Assembly (NCBI RefSeq): GCF_029873635.1
Contig: NC_080420.1
Coordinates: forward strand, 123,450,719 to 123,514,718
DNA from: Malania oleifera
Lineage: Eukaryota; Streptophyta; Magnoliopsida; Santalales; Ximeniaceae
Length of the DNA stretch: 64,000 nt
Direction: 5' to 3'
The position numbers were made by a program, and so were the translations under genes. Position 1 is the first letter of the stretch. Every line of letters begins with the position of its first letter. The notes under the pieces are model-generated. The model was not told where the DNA came from. It ran no database searches and saw only the letters and a program-made list of their open reading frames with translations. Shown here in pieces: positions 23,325-38,100 of the stretch.

Positions 23325-26083
23325 TAACTATATTATTAATATTATGTTTTATAAGTATTACATTTTAATATGTAATTTATTAAAATGTAAATAAAAATCT
23401 CATATAATATAACAATATAACATAATTTATTATTTAATATAAAATAATAATATAATAAAAAAAATCATCATAGCATTGTATTTTATTGTACAATAGTATT
23501 TTATTCTTTATTTTTATATTGTAACATTATTAAAATTTAATATTATATATTTTTATTAATGATATTAATAATTAATTTTTTATTTTATTTTAAGGTTATA
23601 CATAATAATATACTAAATAAATAATCACACCACAGTTATATCATAGTATTCTATAATTTAATACCATTCTATTACTTTTTATGTGTTATAATATTATTAT
23701 ATATAATATAACTATTAATAATAAAGATTAAAATATTTTACATTAAAAATATTATTCTATATTTATATTTAATGACATCATAATATTAACATTACTTTTT
23801 AAATTTATGTAATATTATATATACTACAATATTAATATTATTTTTATATTCATGTAGTATATATTTTATTATATTATATATAATATTACATTATAATATA
23901 TATATATATATATATATGTACAACAACAACAACAAAGCCAAGCCTTAATTTCCATTAGGTGGGGTCGGCTATATGAATCTTTTTCTGCCAATTTATGCAA
24001 TCATGGACCATTTCTTTTGACAGATTCGAGATATTAAATCCTTACTCACTATCTGCTCTCAAGTTATTTTAAGTCTACCCCTACCCCTTCTATTTCCCCC
24101 CACAGTAACTAACTCACTCTTCCTCACTAGTGCACTATGTGGCCTACGTTGCAAGTGTCCATACCATCTGAGTTGTCCCTCCCTTATCTTATCTTTTATA
24201 GGAGCTACACCTAACTTATCCCAAATATGTTCATTCCTTAATTTATCTTTCAATGTTACACCACTCATCCATCTAAGCATTCTCATCTCAAAAACTTTCA
24301 CTTTTTGGATATTATGTTTCTTCGTTGCCCAACATTCCGATCCATGTAGCATAACTGGTCTTATAGCTGCCCTATAAAACTTCCCTTTTAATTTTAAGAG
24401 TATTCTACGATCACAGAGCACACTTGAAGCACTTCTGCATTTTACCCAACCCACTTTAACTCTATACATTACATCATCTTCAATTTCTCCTTCATCTTGC
24501 ATAATAGATCCAAGGTATCAAAATCTACAAATGCTATTTATTTCTTCATCATCAAGTTTAACTTTGTCTCCAATATTCCTCCTATCATAACTAAAATTAC
24601 ATTTCATATATTCTGTCTTATTTCTACTTATCCTAAAGCCACTAGATTCCAAAGCTTCTCTCCATAATTCCAACTCAGCCTCTACTCCGTCCCTAGTTTC
24701 ATCAATCAATACAATATCATCTGTAAACAACATACACCATGGAACCTTCTTTTGAATACTCTTAGTCAGTTGGACCATCATTAAAGCAAAAAGATAAGGA
24801 CTCAAAGCAGATCCTTGATATACACCTATGGTGATTGTAAATTCTCTAGTTTCTCCACCTATAGTCCTTATACACTAATCATTACTCCATCGTACATATC
24901 CTTAATGATATCAGTATAATTACTACATACACCCTTTTTTTTCTAAAACTCACCATAGAACTTCCTTAGGTATCCTATCATATGCTTTCTCAAGGTCAAT
25001 AAATATCATATGCAAGTCCCTCTTCTCTTCCCTAAACTTTTCCATTAATCTTCTTAAAAGATATATAGCTTCTGTGGTAGATCTCCCAGACATAAAATCA
25101 AATTGATTTTCTGAGACCTTCATTTCTAACCTTAATCTTTGTTCAACTACCCTTTCCCATAATTTCATCGTATTACTCATAAGTTTAATTCCACAATAGT
25201 TATTACTATTTTGAATTTCTCCTTTATTTTTGTATATAGGTATTAAAGTGTTTTTCCTCCATTCATCTGGCATTTTCTTAGTTTTTATAATTGTATTAAA
25301 TAAATTAGTTAACCATATAATTCCGTTATCACCTAAACATTTCCAAACTTCTATTAGGATGTTATCTGGTTCCATAACTTTCCCATTTTTCACCTATTTT
25401 AGTGCAAACTTAACTTCGTTAACTCTAATTTTGCAAATAAATCTCATATTTTTAGTATTTTCCTCATTTGAAAATTCTAAATTTAAGTCGTCTATTTGGT
25501 TTTCTTTAAACAACTTCCTAAAGTAACTTCACCATCTTTCTTTAATGTCTTCATCCTTAACCAAGACAATGTCATCCTCACATTTTATACATTTTACATT
25601 TTCTAAGTCCTTATTCTTCCTTTCTCTAGCTTTAGCAAGTTTAAATATATCTCTTTCCCCTTCTTTTGTATCTAATCTATCATACAAACTATTAAATAAT
25701 CTATATTTAGCTTCACTAACAGCCTTTTTTGCATCTTTTCTCGCCTCCTCATACTTTTCAAAGTTATCCCTGTTTCTACAATTTTGCCACATTTTATACC
25801 AAATTCTTTTCATCTTTACGGCTTTTTGTACATCTTTATCCCACCACCAACTTTCTTTGCTATTCGAGAATCTTTCCCTTGATTCACCTAAAATCTCTTT
25901 TGCTATCTTTTTAATAGAGCTAGCTAATCTACTCCAAAGAGTATTTGTATCTATCCCATCCTCTATAATCCAATCCACATTTTGATCATTTTATCTTTAA
26001 ATTTCATTATATTTTCTCCTTTTAGGTTCCACCACCTAGTTCTCTTACACTGGTTTATTTTATCCTTTTTCTTCTATTTTTTA

Positions 26084-26115
<32 letters not shown>

Positions 26116-29100
26116 ATTTATATATATATATTTATATATATATATATTTATATATATATATATTTATATATTTAACACTAAGACTCTATGTTGTGTGGTT
26201 AGACTTTCACCTGGAATAACTTTACAATCCTTGCAAGAAAAACGGTCTACCCTCCTAGTTAAAAAAAAAAAAAAAATCTATTTGACTTCTATTTTGTCCA
26301 CTTTTAAAGGTTATTAAGTGTTCTTTTATTATTATATATTTACAATTGATGATAATAATAAATTTTTATTTTATTTTATTTTTAAAATTACAAATAATAA
26401 TATAATAAATAAATAATCATACGACAACTATATAATAATATTAACATTTACTATTGTTCTGTTAACTTTTATATGTTATAATATTATTATATATAATAAA
26501 AATATTAAAAATGATGATTTAATATTTATACTAAAATATATAACAATATTTTAAATATTAATAAAGATATCATAATATTAATATCATTTTTAAATTTTAT
26601 GTAATATAAATTGTCATATTATAATAAATACTGTGTTTCCTGAAATTAAGATTTGATTCCAGAGCAAGAGTTCGGAATCAAAATGTAGGCAAAAGGGGGA
26701 ATCTCATTCCTGTATGGAATGACAATCGGAATGAGATTACCGTAAAACAAATGTTAGAAACGGGAATCAATCATTCCGATTCCGATTTCTAGAGTTGATT
26801 CCCAATTACTAAATACTACCTAATTTCCTACAAAGAAACAATTATTTAAGTCCATCATTTACACTTCAAACGTCTACAAAGAACCCAAATCCCAAAGCAA
26901 AAGAATTCAAGGCAAGTTTATAAAGATAAAATAAAATCATTCTTACGAATTTTTTAATAAAACTTCACCTCTGACCCCAAAAAACTGGTTAATCAAGTTA
27001 TTTAGTAAATTTGAGATACATAAGTTTGATCTGCTTTGACTAAATAAAGTTTGTAATCAACTCCAATGAGTTCACAAAATCATACCTGTGCAAGTGAATA
27101 AGCCCATGAAGAGTACATCCCAGCAAATCTTTCCCGGTACATAACCGCTCGCTCTCTCTCAGCATAAGGCATAATAGTTAAGCAAAAATTTGAGCCCAAG
27201 AAGAAAAGAGCTGAGAACATTGCACCATGCATGTTGAACAAATCCTGCTCGTTGTTTCTAATATATATTAAAAATAAAAAATGATGTTAGATATAAGCAG
27301 AAAAATCTAACCAATAACAGAATCCTAAACTGCAGTTCTTGATAATGCAGCCATAAGATCTAATGAGAAGTAGACCAATTACTTGACAATCGTCATACTA
27401 TCCTCATGCAAGGGAATCTAAGAAAATGTTTATTGCAAAGAAACACATATTTCAATCAAGAAGTTAACCTCACATTCACACTTATCTGAGGAGGAGTTCA
27501 TTTGAATAGTAAAAGAAACCAAACTAGGAAATTTCTATATGAAAAGTCAGTCAACAGTAATGAACTTAAGTGATCAACCAATTACAAATCCTTGGTCATC
27601 TAAAGCAATGTAGTAATACATTGAGGTATTAAAGGTTGATTCATCAACCTTTGAACCAGAAAATTCCATACCAGAACCATAAAAATGACATTGCTTGGTT
27701 CTCTGTACTTGGATGTACACATATCATCCACAATTGCATGAAGCCAAAAGCCATATCAGACAGTATTAAGTAATGTGGCACAGAGGAACTCGAGGAAACT
27801 ATAGAAAAGAAGAATTTTGGGAAGAATTGGAAGTCAGGAAAAAAAGAAGAATGCAGAGAAATGAGACGGACTCTTTTATTATTATTAATCCAATGAAAAA
27901 CCAAAAACTAAGACCAAGAATAGGGTGTTTTTATGTAAGCAACATAAGCAATCCAAATAAGGAAAGTAAATAAAATCAGTTCCAATCCAACAAAATCTTA
28001 AGTTATCGTCAATTTTAAACTTAAGCTTGAAAATAAGCCCTAATGATTTGTATTAGGAAGCTGCAGAATCAAACAAGTTGAGGAAGGTGCCTCTTGGGCA
28101 GTTGAATTATAGAAGCTCCAATAGAAGATTCATTTGGCAAAAAGGAGATCACTCAAATAATATCTCACTAGTACTTCAGTGACAGGAAACTCAACTATCC
28201 TGATATCATGCAATCTAACAATGTAACTTGTGTAAAAAGACTTACATTTTTTCCCCTCGCTTCCAAAACAATATCCCAAGAATCAAAGTTGAGACAATTG
28301 TAAGGATAAAACGTGTCAAGTTGTATGAAGGGCTTCTCCAATAAGACAAATGTTGTTTCCACAGGCAAGATTTGAATTGTTCCCAACCATTTTGAGAAAA
28401 GCGAGTTGGAAAATGTAACTCTCTTGAACCTGGAGGTGGAGTACTCAGCTGCTTCACGAGCATTTTGGTCTCCCTACGAACAGATAATACAAGCAAAGGT
28501 TATCTGTAAAAGATGCTATGATTGTGCATCACAAAGCATTCTATCAAAGGCAATAACGGAAAAAACTTTACTAAAAAATGAAAGCAGCCCACTACCATCA
28601 TTCATGGGATCATCAGTAAAATGGAACACCAATCCCAAACACGAATTAGCAGCATACCAGGATATTATTATATTCCCCCATATTCAAATCTCAGACTACA
28701 ATTTAAGAAATACTAGTCAGTTCAAAAGAAACCATGCTACAACTAGAGTTTGAGCTACATGGGGGCCTTACATCAATTACTGTTTATTTTGCTGCAACAT
28801 GCATTAACTGATAGGATGAAAACTGCACCTTTAATTGATACCTGTCAGACTGATTTAGTGATTTACAGTATATTAACTTGCAATCTAAACCTTGCTGTAA
28901 TGACAGTACAAAAGTGAACGATCGTGTAACCACAAATCAAACTGCAGAAATGATGAGGTTCTATTGCAGTAATCTCCGATAGATAAATGCAGTTTTCAGA
29001 AAGCAACAAACCCTTCTTATGCAAACATTACTTTTTTAATCAGTAAAAGAGAGAAATTTCACTACACTTCTAACCCCTCTTCTGTTGATACAATAAACAG

Positions 29101-32100
29101 AAGATATCCTTTTCACGCAGGTTTCCTTACTTGAGATTATGCACTTAAATTCTAAGTTCCTAACAATACCATCAATTACCTAAATTAAAATTCAAATGTC
29201 CTGCTTATCAAATAAATGGACCGTGTGAGTGTGGCTCCTAGTTGACAAGCAACTAGAAGAATGGCCTATATGATAAGCAACCTATGTGATATTTATGATC
29301 ACCAAATTTGTATTTCCATATAGGTCCACTAACAATGAGGATGACCCAGACCATGTAGAAGGAAAACGTATTTTAGCCCCTTTCCAATGCTTGTCTTGAA
29401 GGGTGAAAGTAACACGATCCATAGTTGAGATTATATTGCAGTTATACTTCATAAGGCAATAACAATTGTTCAGTTTCACACATAAGTAGTTGAACTCACT
29501 CGCATAGAGCAGAACTTTTATAAATTTGAGCAAAATCAACACCAAGTTCAGCTTCTGCAGATGCAGAAGTGACTTCCAACATCCACGTTGCTGGATTGTA
29601 GTTATTTCTTATCTTTGGAACCCCAGGGATACCCTATCAGAAGGAACAAAGGTCATATGTTCATTACATTTATCAATATATTGGATGCAAATTACAAGTA
29701 GTATATATATTAAAGAATGAAAAGGCCAAAATCTAGATGGTTAATACGATGCTTTAAACTAACCTCAAAATATTCAATGAGCCTACTTGAGTGTTGACCT
29801 AAAGGTCCAGAGTATATTATTCGTCCACGATTTTTCAAGAGAATCAGCTGTAGTGAAAATGAAAAGATATTAGATCTCAACTCCATGCCATCCGCCAAAG
29901 AACTAGGTGGATATTTTAAATTTTTAATAAATGCACAATCTATTAAAAACAGGGTGCAACATCTCTGATAAGTTGTAAGTGACTAAAAGTCCACTATATT
30001 ACTTACCTTCATAGCTCCAAGAAGGGCATCATTCTGGAAGTTCACAATGGTAATGGTAAGCCAACTTAAATATATGAAATTTCATATAGATTGATTAACA
30101 ATAAACAATCCCGCCACTTAATAGTACAGAAGTTCATTTACTACTCTATCTCGCAAAATGTCGTGCAAAGAGATGCTTTTGGGAGAATTTAATTAGTCAT
30201 AACAATTCCAAACTACACTTCATTGTTCAATGAAAAAATGAAACTTACATCCATATGACCAACTTCACACTAGTTAACCTTTTGTCTCAGACTGGAAGGG
30301 TAGAATGGTGCCCAAACAGTCACAAAAGTGAGGTAACTAACCAATTCAAATAGAGCTATAAAATCTTAATTTTTCCCATTTATAATGATCTTGTCACTTC
30401 AACTCACCAAACAAACTTGAGGCTATGAAATCTCAATTTTCTATTTGTATTGAAAGAGGAAATGGGAAGTAACTTGATGAGCTGAGTGGCAACAGACATG
30501 AAGGGGGCTCAGTTCACCAATTTGGATTCCCTTTAATATTGTTACTCTTTATGAGGAAACACAGCACAGAACAACAAGCTGTCTCCAACAACTCCCAAAG
30601 AAAATGACCTTTTAGATACTAGTAGAAGCCTAACCAAAGACATTATACTATTTTTTGATAGCAAGAGAAGATGAATTTATTAGAAAAAGAAAAATGTACA
30701 AAAAGGAGAACAAGAAATCCTCTAAAAAGGAAGAAAGAAAAAGGAGAAAAAACTAAAACATATACAATAAAACAAAAATCAAGCAATCAAACTAACAAAG
30801 GATAGCAATCCCGTTAGATATCCGAAAACCTCACTCCTTTAAAACAACCAGCAGAAGCACACCAAAGCAAGGCCAGATAATAAATCTTCTCCCGCAATGA
30901 AGATTCCTTCAGCTTTTTTTCTCAAAAATATATGAACCTTTCTTTCAATCCATAAACCACACGAAACTGCAAAAACCACACACATCCACAAAGCATGACC
31001 ATCCTTCCTTTTACCAAAAACCAGCAAAAGGAGCAGCAAACAAATCCTCTGCCAACTTCAAACAAACCCAATATTCTCCCAAAAGACTAAAAAGCTTATT
31101 CCATATATTCTAAACAAAAGAGCATCGCAAAAACAATAAGCCACTGTTTCAGAACTATAAAGGAAAAGAAAACACATATCAGGAGAAAGTGCCTTTGAAG
31201 GTCTCCTACTCTGTGACACTCTTGGTGTTAACTCTATTAAGAACAACCAACCAGATAAAAGCCTTGATCTTTGAGTGAACTTTGGCCTTCCAAATAATTC
31301 TATGGAATGGAAAGGAAATATTAGCATTAATCAAGTAGTCATAAACAGATTTGCAAGAATAAAACCCCCAAAAAGTTTAAAGATCAAGAATGCCTATCCA
31401 CCCAAAGGATGGACAAGAAGTCCCCAATAACATCAACAAGGAAGACAACTCCTCTACCTCTCTATCATTAATATTTAAGAGTTCCATGGAGGTGGAAGTC
31501 CCAAGAAAATGAATAACCTTCAAAAATCAAAAAGAAGGAAATAACCTCATTATCACCTGAACTCAAAAGATAAAGACAAGGAAAAGAATATAATGAAGCA
31601 GTATTTACCACCCAGAAGTCTTCCCAAAAATGAATAAAAGAAACATTACCCAAGACAAACCTAGTATGAGGAACAGAGAAGGTAGCCCTGAGAAATACAC
31701 CTCTACAAGCTTTATGAAGAACATCTAATTCCTAAATCAGCATCCCGACCATTCACATGCATACCAAATTTACTTTTAATGAATCTATGCCAAAAAGAGG
31801 ACTCCTCTAAGGGAAACCGCCATAATCATTTAGCCAAAATAGCAATGTTCTTAGAAACCATCTTACCAAACCCAACCCCCCCCCCCCCCTTCTCCAACCT
31901 ATACCTACAAATAGTCAACATGATCTCTCTTATCCCCAACCCCAGACCTGAAGAAATCTCGCATGATCTTCTCAATTTTACTTGCTATCCCCACCAGAAT
32001 CCTAAAAACAGACAAATAATAAAAGGGATACTAGCAAGACAAGCCTGAATAAGAGTAATGCAATCCCCTCAAAACATCAACAACCAAAACAAAAAAAAGG

Positions 32101-35100
32101 GAGATAATCTTGATACTCAAAACCATGATTTAGGTTCTCCATTCACAATAACTGAGAAAAAAGCATTTGACAAACAACCCCCCATCCAAGTCCTCCATCT
32201 CTAGAGAACATTTTTTTAGCCAATGCGTTATCCAAAAATTCCAACTAACCCTATCATAAGTTTTTCTCAAAACCCAATTTGAAAAGAATGCCCTTCTCCT
32301 TCTTCCTACAAACCTCCTCTACAACCTCATTAGCAACTAAAATAGCATCAACAATCTGCCTAACCCCCCCCCCCCCAAACAAATGCACCACTTTGAACCT
32401 TAGAAATGATATTATACACATTTAATGTAGCAATGATATTATACACACTAGTCATTAAACTAATAGGCCTAAAATCAGCAGTCTTAATAGATCTATTCCT
32501 CTTAGGCACCAAGGTGATGAAATTGGACTTAATGCTCTTACTCAAAATCCCATTATTAAATACTTTAACAATCCACCCTAACCACATCCAACACTCTTGG
32601 GAAAAAAAAACAAGTCAACCCATCTGAAACCAAAGCTTTATCCCTTTCCATCCCAAACACAGTTGTCTTAACTTCCTCCTCCTCAAAAGGCTTTTCCAAG
32701 CAACTCATATGATCCATTCCAATTTAAACCCCCAATCATAGGCCTATATAAATTCTCCTTCGAATAAATATTGGAAAAGAAATTTGCAATCTCATTTGCA
32801 ATCAAACGAGAATAAAAAAATAACATCATCTCCAAAATCCAATTCCCTAATCATCTTTTTCTTCATCTTCACATTAATCAACCTATGGCCTGCTAGTAAA
32901 CAATTATTATGTCTATAGCATGGCCCATTAGTAAACAATTATCAGTGAACCAGACCTACAATATTGAGTACAGGGAATTTTCAGAAGCAAATCAAACTAC
33001 TTCCATTTTTGGCTTATCAAAATTCATTCCAGTCTCAAAATTAATTCTATTTTCATATTATACTTCACAGTAGGTGATAAATTGTTCCATTACCTCATCA
33101 AATGCTTCAAATATCTCAATACTTGGTTGGTGAATCGTACAAACAATTGTTCTTCCTGTACCAACCACATTCTTCACTGCTCTCATTACAATTGCAGCAG
33201 CTCTAGCATCCAAACCAGATGTGGGTTCATCCATGAAGATAATAGAGGGGTTAGCTACAAGCTCCACAGCAATAGTGAGCCGCTTACGTTGCTCATTTGA
33301 GAGACCACTAACACCAGGTATGCCTACTATGTTATCTTTGATTCCATCAAGCTCAATAGTCTCAAGGACATCATTTACAAATTCCTGCAAGGGGCATGCC
33401 AAAGCATGATTAATACATAATTATCTCAACGATAAATTCAAAACTGAACAAAAAAAAAAATGACATCTATATAACCATACGGATTTAGTTTTTGAATCAA
33501 CTTCAGGAGACAAACGCAGCCAAGCAGAATAAATAACAGATTCTACTACAGTGATTTGTGGGGAGTGTATGTCAGCTTGCTCACAGTAGCCTGAAATCCT
33601 AGCAAATGTTTCTTGAACCTTAGTGTACCCTCCAATTTTAACTGTCCCTTCAACAGTACCACTAGTTTTTCTTCCTGCAAGAACATCCAGAAGAGTTGTT
33701 TTCCCAGCACCACTGACACCCATCAGTGCTGTCAAAACACCAGGCCTCAATACACCCGTAATATCACAAAGAAGTTGTAGTTTCCTCTGACTGTAACCCT
33801 GTTTTTTCATTCCCTGAAACCAAAAGGACAATATCAGAACTTACCATTATCTTTTCATAAAAATGACAACTTATATGCTACAGCCAACCGGAATATACAA
33901 GAAAGATGAATTATATGATTACCAAAGTGTTGTCAACATAGTATTGCATGTCTTGAAATGTCATTGGTAGCGGTTGGAAAGGTAAAAATTTCCTGTCTGT
34001 CAAGAGAGGCAAAGCACCCTTAAGAATATTTATAAGTATATTTTAAACAGACTGAGTATGATATCAATGAGAGGAGATGTGGAGGGGCTACAGTCTAAGG
34101 AAATGTAAGAAAAGAAATACATAAATCACACCTTTATTGGGTTCTGAAAGAATTGTAGGAGGAGAATTTCTGGACTCATCATTGATGCGTGAACCATGGC
34201 TAGAATATTCAGTTCTCTGTATTTGTGCAAGCTTTTCACTTGATATAACGGCACAAGACCTACCAGGAGCTGGAGGCAAGATAAAATGTGGTGACCAATT
34301 TGAAATAACTGTACTATTTATTAAGTTCAGATCATTATAAGAATAATGAACTTACACTTTAAGAAAGTCAGGGCCAAGGTAAAACCAATGTTGAAAATGA
34401 TAATAAACCCTAGTAAGGCACCAATTGAGATCCAAAACAGTTGTCCGTCGAAGTTAACTCCATGGCTCTCAAGTGTTTTTGTTCCAATGTTTATATTTGC
34501 AGGCAGCATCTGCAAATGGGGTTGAAAAGCACAAAACAACTGCACAGCTTGACCATCTATTTCGTTTTTATATGTTGTAGCCATAAAGGTCAAAATGATA
34601 AGCGGTGCTCAGATATTCCATACTTGTATACACAACAACAACAAAGCCTTAAGTCCTACTAGGTGGGGTCCGCTACAGGGATCCTTTTCTGCCGATTTAC
34701 ACGACCTTGTGCAACATTCTATTACAAATCAAGGGTTGTTAAACCTTACTATCTCATTCCAAGTTATTTTATGTCTACCCCTACCCCTAATACTGCCACA
34801 AACAGTAACTGGCCCTCCCCTCCTCATTGGTGCATATACCATACTTGTATATAATCCATTATTCCATATTTCATTATTTTCCAACTGAAGTATCTACAGC
34901 TACACCTCAACAATATTCTTTAATCTACAGGCTCAAATCATCTTGTTCATCGGACTGAGCTAATGAATAAAGAATCAGAACATGCAGAGAAGCAAACCGT
35001 GAACAGATATTATGTACTTGTATACAATCCATTATTTCCAATTAGCATATCTACTACTACACCTCAACAGCTAATCTTCAATCTACAGATTCTTCCATTA

Positions 35101-38100
35101 ATCATCTTAATGGGTTTGAGCTAATGAACAAAGGATCAGAACATGTAGAGAAGTAAACCATGAGCCATGACACAAGTAATGAAGTAAGAATACTGGCATT
35201 CTAGAAAGAAATATAGGAACTGAAACATCGACTAAAAATTACTAATCTGAAATAAGGAAAGAAATAGTCATGAATTATCTTCTGGAAGTGAAATGATAAT
35301 TAATGGAAACATTAGCAGGTTGTTGGCAGGTGTGAGCAAATATGCCTAAATAAAAACAGAAATCAAATCAAGTTTCAAGACCCTAAAAAACAAAACAGTA
35401 TACCCATAACTTTTATCATGATACGATGTAATGCAAATGGATTCATGTAATATAATAGTAAAAACTAGGACGAGCAAAGTTACTGTTCACAGTGACGGTA
35501 ATAATGATGATCATAGTAATTATTACAAAGAGAGATGCAAATCATTAGTTAGAAAGGATTATTGTAATTATTCTATTCAGTATACTTCCCACATTAGTCT
35601 ATTTCAAGGTTTCATCATCCATTCAAATTGTTCATGCAACTACATGAGCCTTAAAATTATGGCACTCACAAAGTTATGTTCTACCACAAAGCTATTTACA
35701 TTCACACATTACAAAAACCAACAAATCATGCAGTCTAATACTCACCTTTTGCCAACGTGGAGCAAGAAACTCATTTACAGATAGGGCTATTTCTCCATAC
35801 GTCATTGGAGAAACCCAAAATCCCCATCTCAACCACACTGGCATAGAGGCTGCAACATAAGAACGAAGCCCTAAGTTCATCTTTCAAGATAATTATCCAA
35901 AAATCTAATTGGATAGGGTAGATAGTCAGCCTTACACAGTGGGATGACAAAGCCAGAAAATGAAAAAGCCGCTAACAACAACATGCTACCAGCCATTGAA
36001 GAAGCATCTTTGTTTCGCAAGATTGAGGCCAGAAAACGGAACATGGATAATGATGACAAGCGAACAACAAAAAGTAGAATGAACTGGCGGAAGAATCTGA
36101 TAAGACACAATAATCAATAAAGCTTAAGAGTCATGAAAAGAACAAAGTGAATTTATTGTGCATCCAACATAGTAAAATATAGGGTTATCTGGCATACGAG
36201 TGCCCAATGCTGCTGAGATGCTTATATATTATTTAACAGTTTTGATTGTTCCCATGAATAGGCCATCCAGATGTGTATAAAAACAAATAATAATTCATTC
36301 CAACCAGAGATGACTAAAGATTTTTTTTTTTTCCCAAAGGAACCCCATGATTAATGCAAGTTTAGGGTATAGGTCTTACCTTCCAACCTCTGGACTGTAA
36401 CCAATGACATAATAAGTAAGAGATGTCCAAATCAAAGATTCCAACAATGTAAGGGGAACCCTTTGAATAGTGGCTGGAATTGCATAAGCCCAAGCTGGGT
36501 AAAAGTAGAAGTCTCTTTGTTTATAAAAAATAGGAAGCCTTGCAGCAGTCAAGGACAATTCTGGAAGTCCGTCAAGGAAATGTACCATGAGTGCATAAAA
36601 CAGGGCACCCATGTAGTAATTTGCATGAACAACATCAATATCCATTTGAGTCCGCAGAAATACAGTCATCTGGATAAGCGCAAGGATGACAAGCTGCAAA
36701 GAAAAGGGATAAAACAAGACTAAAATTTTAAGGGCTTCTGATATAGTAGTGTTAACAAGTTAAAGAGCAAAATAGAAGTCAGTTGTGCTAGAGATTAAAA
36801 TAAAAGGGATAAAAAGGAAGGTGGGGGGGGGGAAGGCGAAAGAAAAAAAGGTATTGGCCACAACCTGAGCTACTTTAAATATATAGACAAAAGCATTCCT
36901 TCTCATTAGAAGAAATTCCCTTGACAAACAAGTGCTAAGGAGTTTCCACTTTGAAAGCGAATACATGCTGAAGGAAAGAGAATTCTTAGGGATTTGGGAA
37001 TTAACAAAAGGCTCCAAGAGTTCTTCATCCAGCTTCTCCCCTAAAGGAAATGCCTTGAACTTTGAAGAGAACCAATCAATAAAAACATAGCTGTAAGGTT
37101 GTTCTGTGTGAACCCAGTACTGTGCTTGATCTTTTCTAGAGATCACCTGAAAAGTAATTAAAAAAGGTTGAGTGCTTCAACCTTGCAGAAACAAGGACAT
37201 AAATGCAATTGATTTAAAGTAGTGATGCACTTACCTCCTGGAGGAAGTCAGCGATGCCTTTTCTTGCAGGACATTTAAATCCACAATCCTCAAAAAACTC
37301 TAGAACATGATCACGTGGTCCATGATACACAATCTTCCCTTCAGCCATCAAAATAATGTCATCAAAAAGATCGAAGGTTTCTGGTGCTGGCTGAAGAAGA
37401 GAAACTAGTATGGTTGCATCTACGATATGCACCAACTGCCGCAGATAAGCTACAATCTGAAAAGTAGTGGAACTGTCCAAGCCATTTGATATTTCATCCA
37501 TAAACAAAGCTCTTGTGGGACCTACAATCATCTCCCCTGCACAATTTGAAACAAAAAGAAGTTCTCTTAAGAACAATTCAGTATATGTTTCCCTTACTCT
37601 AAATCTTCCCTTATGACAACTGCTTCTGAAAACTATGATGCATGTGAGATTAATAATTTGCTAAAGCTGTCAACCTTCCATCCACAATACCTGTAGTCAA
37701 TCTTCTTTTTTGACCTCCAGAGATACCTCTTCTCATGGCATCTCCTACCAATGTCTCAGCACATATATCAAGTCCAAGGATCTGAGAATACAGCGAAGTG
37801 ATGGACAAATCAATTGAAAAAGGCATTTAAAAATACATGAATTAAAAATTTACAACTAAGAAGAATGATTTTGCTGTTACAAAGAGAATTACTTTTAAAA
37901 TGTAGTCTGTTCGTAGTGATCTTTTCAGCCCTTCAATGGAAATTGCCTGACAAGACAAATCATAGTTGTCAACATTATGATACATATGTACACTTCACAG
38001 AAAAATAGCAGCTATCATTCCATGGTCATTTACATTGACTCAAGCACTACCTCTCATGCTATGTCAGAATGACTTTAACATGCATTGAATGGACAATGTA

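Larger units (their letters stand above)
22928..26820. mobile_element. Harbinger/Tourist-like non-autonomous element with a nested RTE LINE
   Basis: The ends are imperfect terminal inverted repeats. The left end begins GGTAGCATTTGGTTCAAAG and the right end reads GGTAGTATTTAGTAATTGGG on the other strand; both continue into AATCGGAATCGGAAT. A 3-bp direct duplication TAA flanks the element (22925-22927 and 26821-26823), as for PIF/Harbinger insertions. The interior is AT-rich, without transposase. About 2.4 kb is an inserted RTE LINE. Superfamily rests on TSD length and the TIR start. Confidence 0.75.

Noticed and set aside
25545..25985. 146-codon + strand frame (and neighbours at 25230 and 25729)
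   Set aside because: It is the antisense shadow of the RTE LINE reading frame on the minus strand.
30003..30045. Exon-like piece [12 protein letters not shown] with a gtaagt donor in intron 18 (minus strand)
   Set aside because: Exons 18 and 19 join directly in frame and match the family without it, and no acceptor keeping frame was found. It may be decayed inserted sequence.
33082..33409. Open + strand frames across 33082-33409
   Set aside because: Antisense shadows of exon 18, which encodes the conserved NBD2 signature and Walker B.
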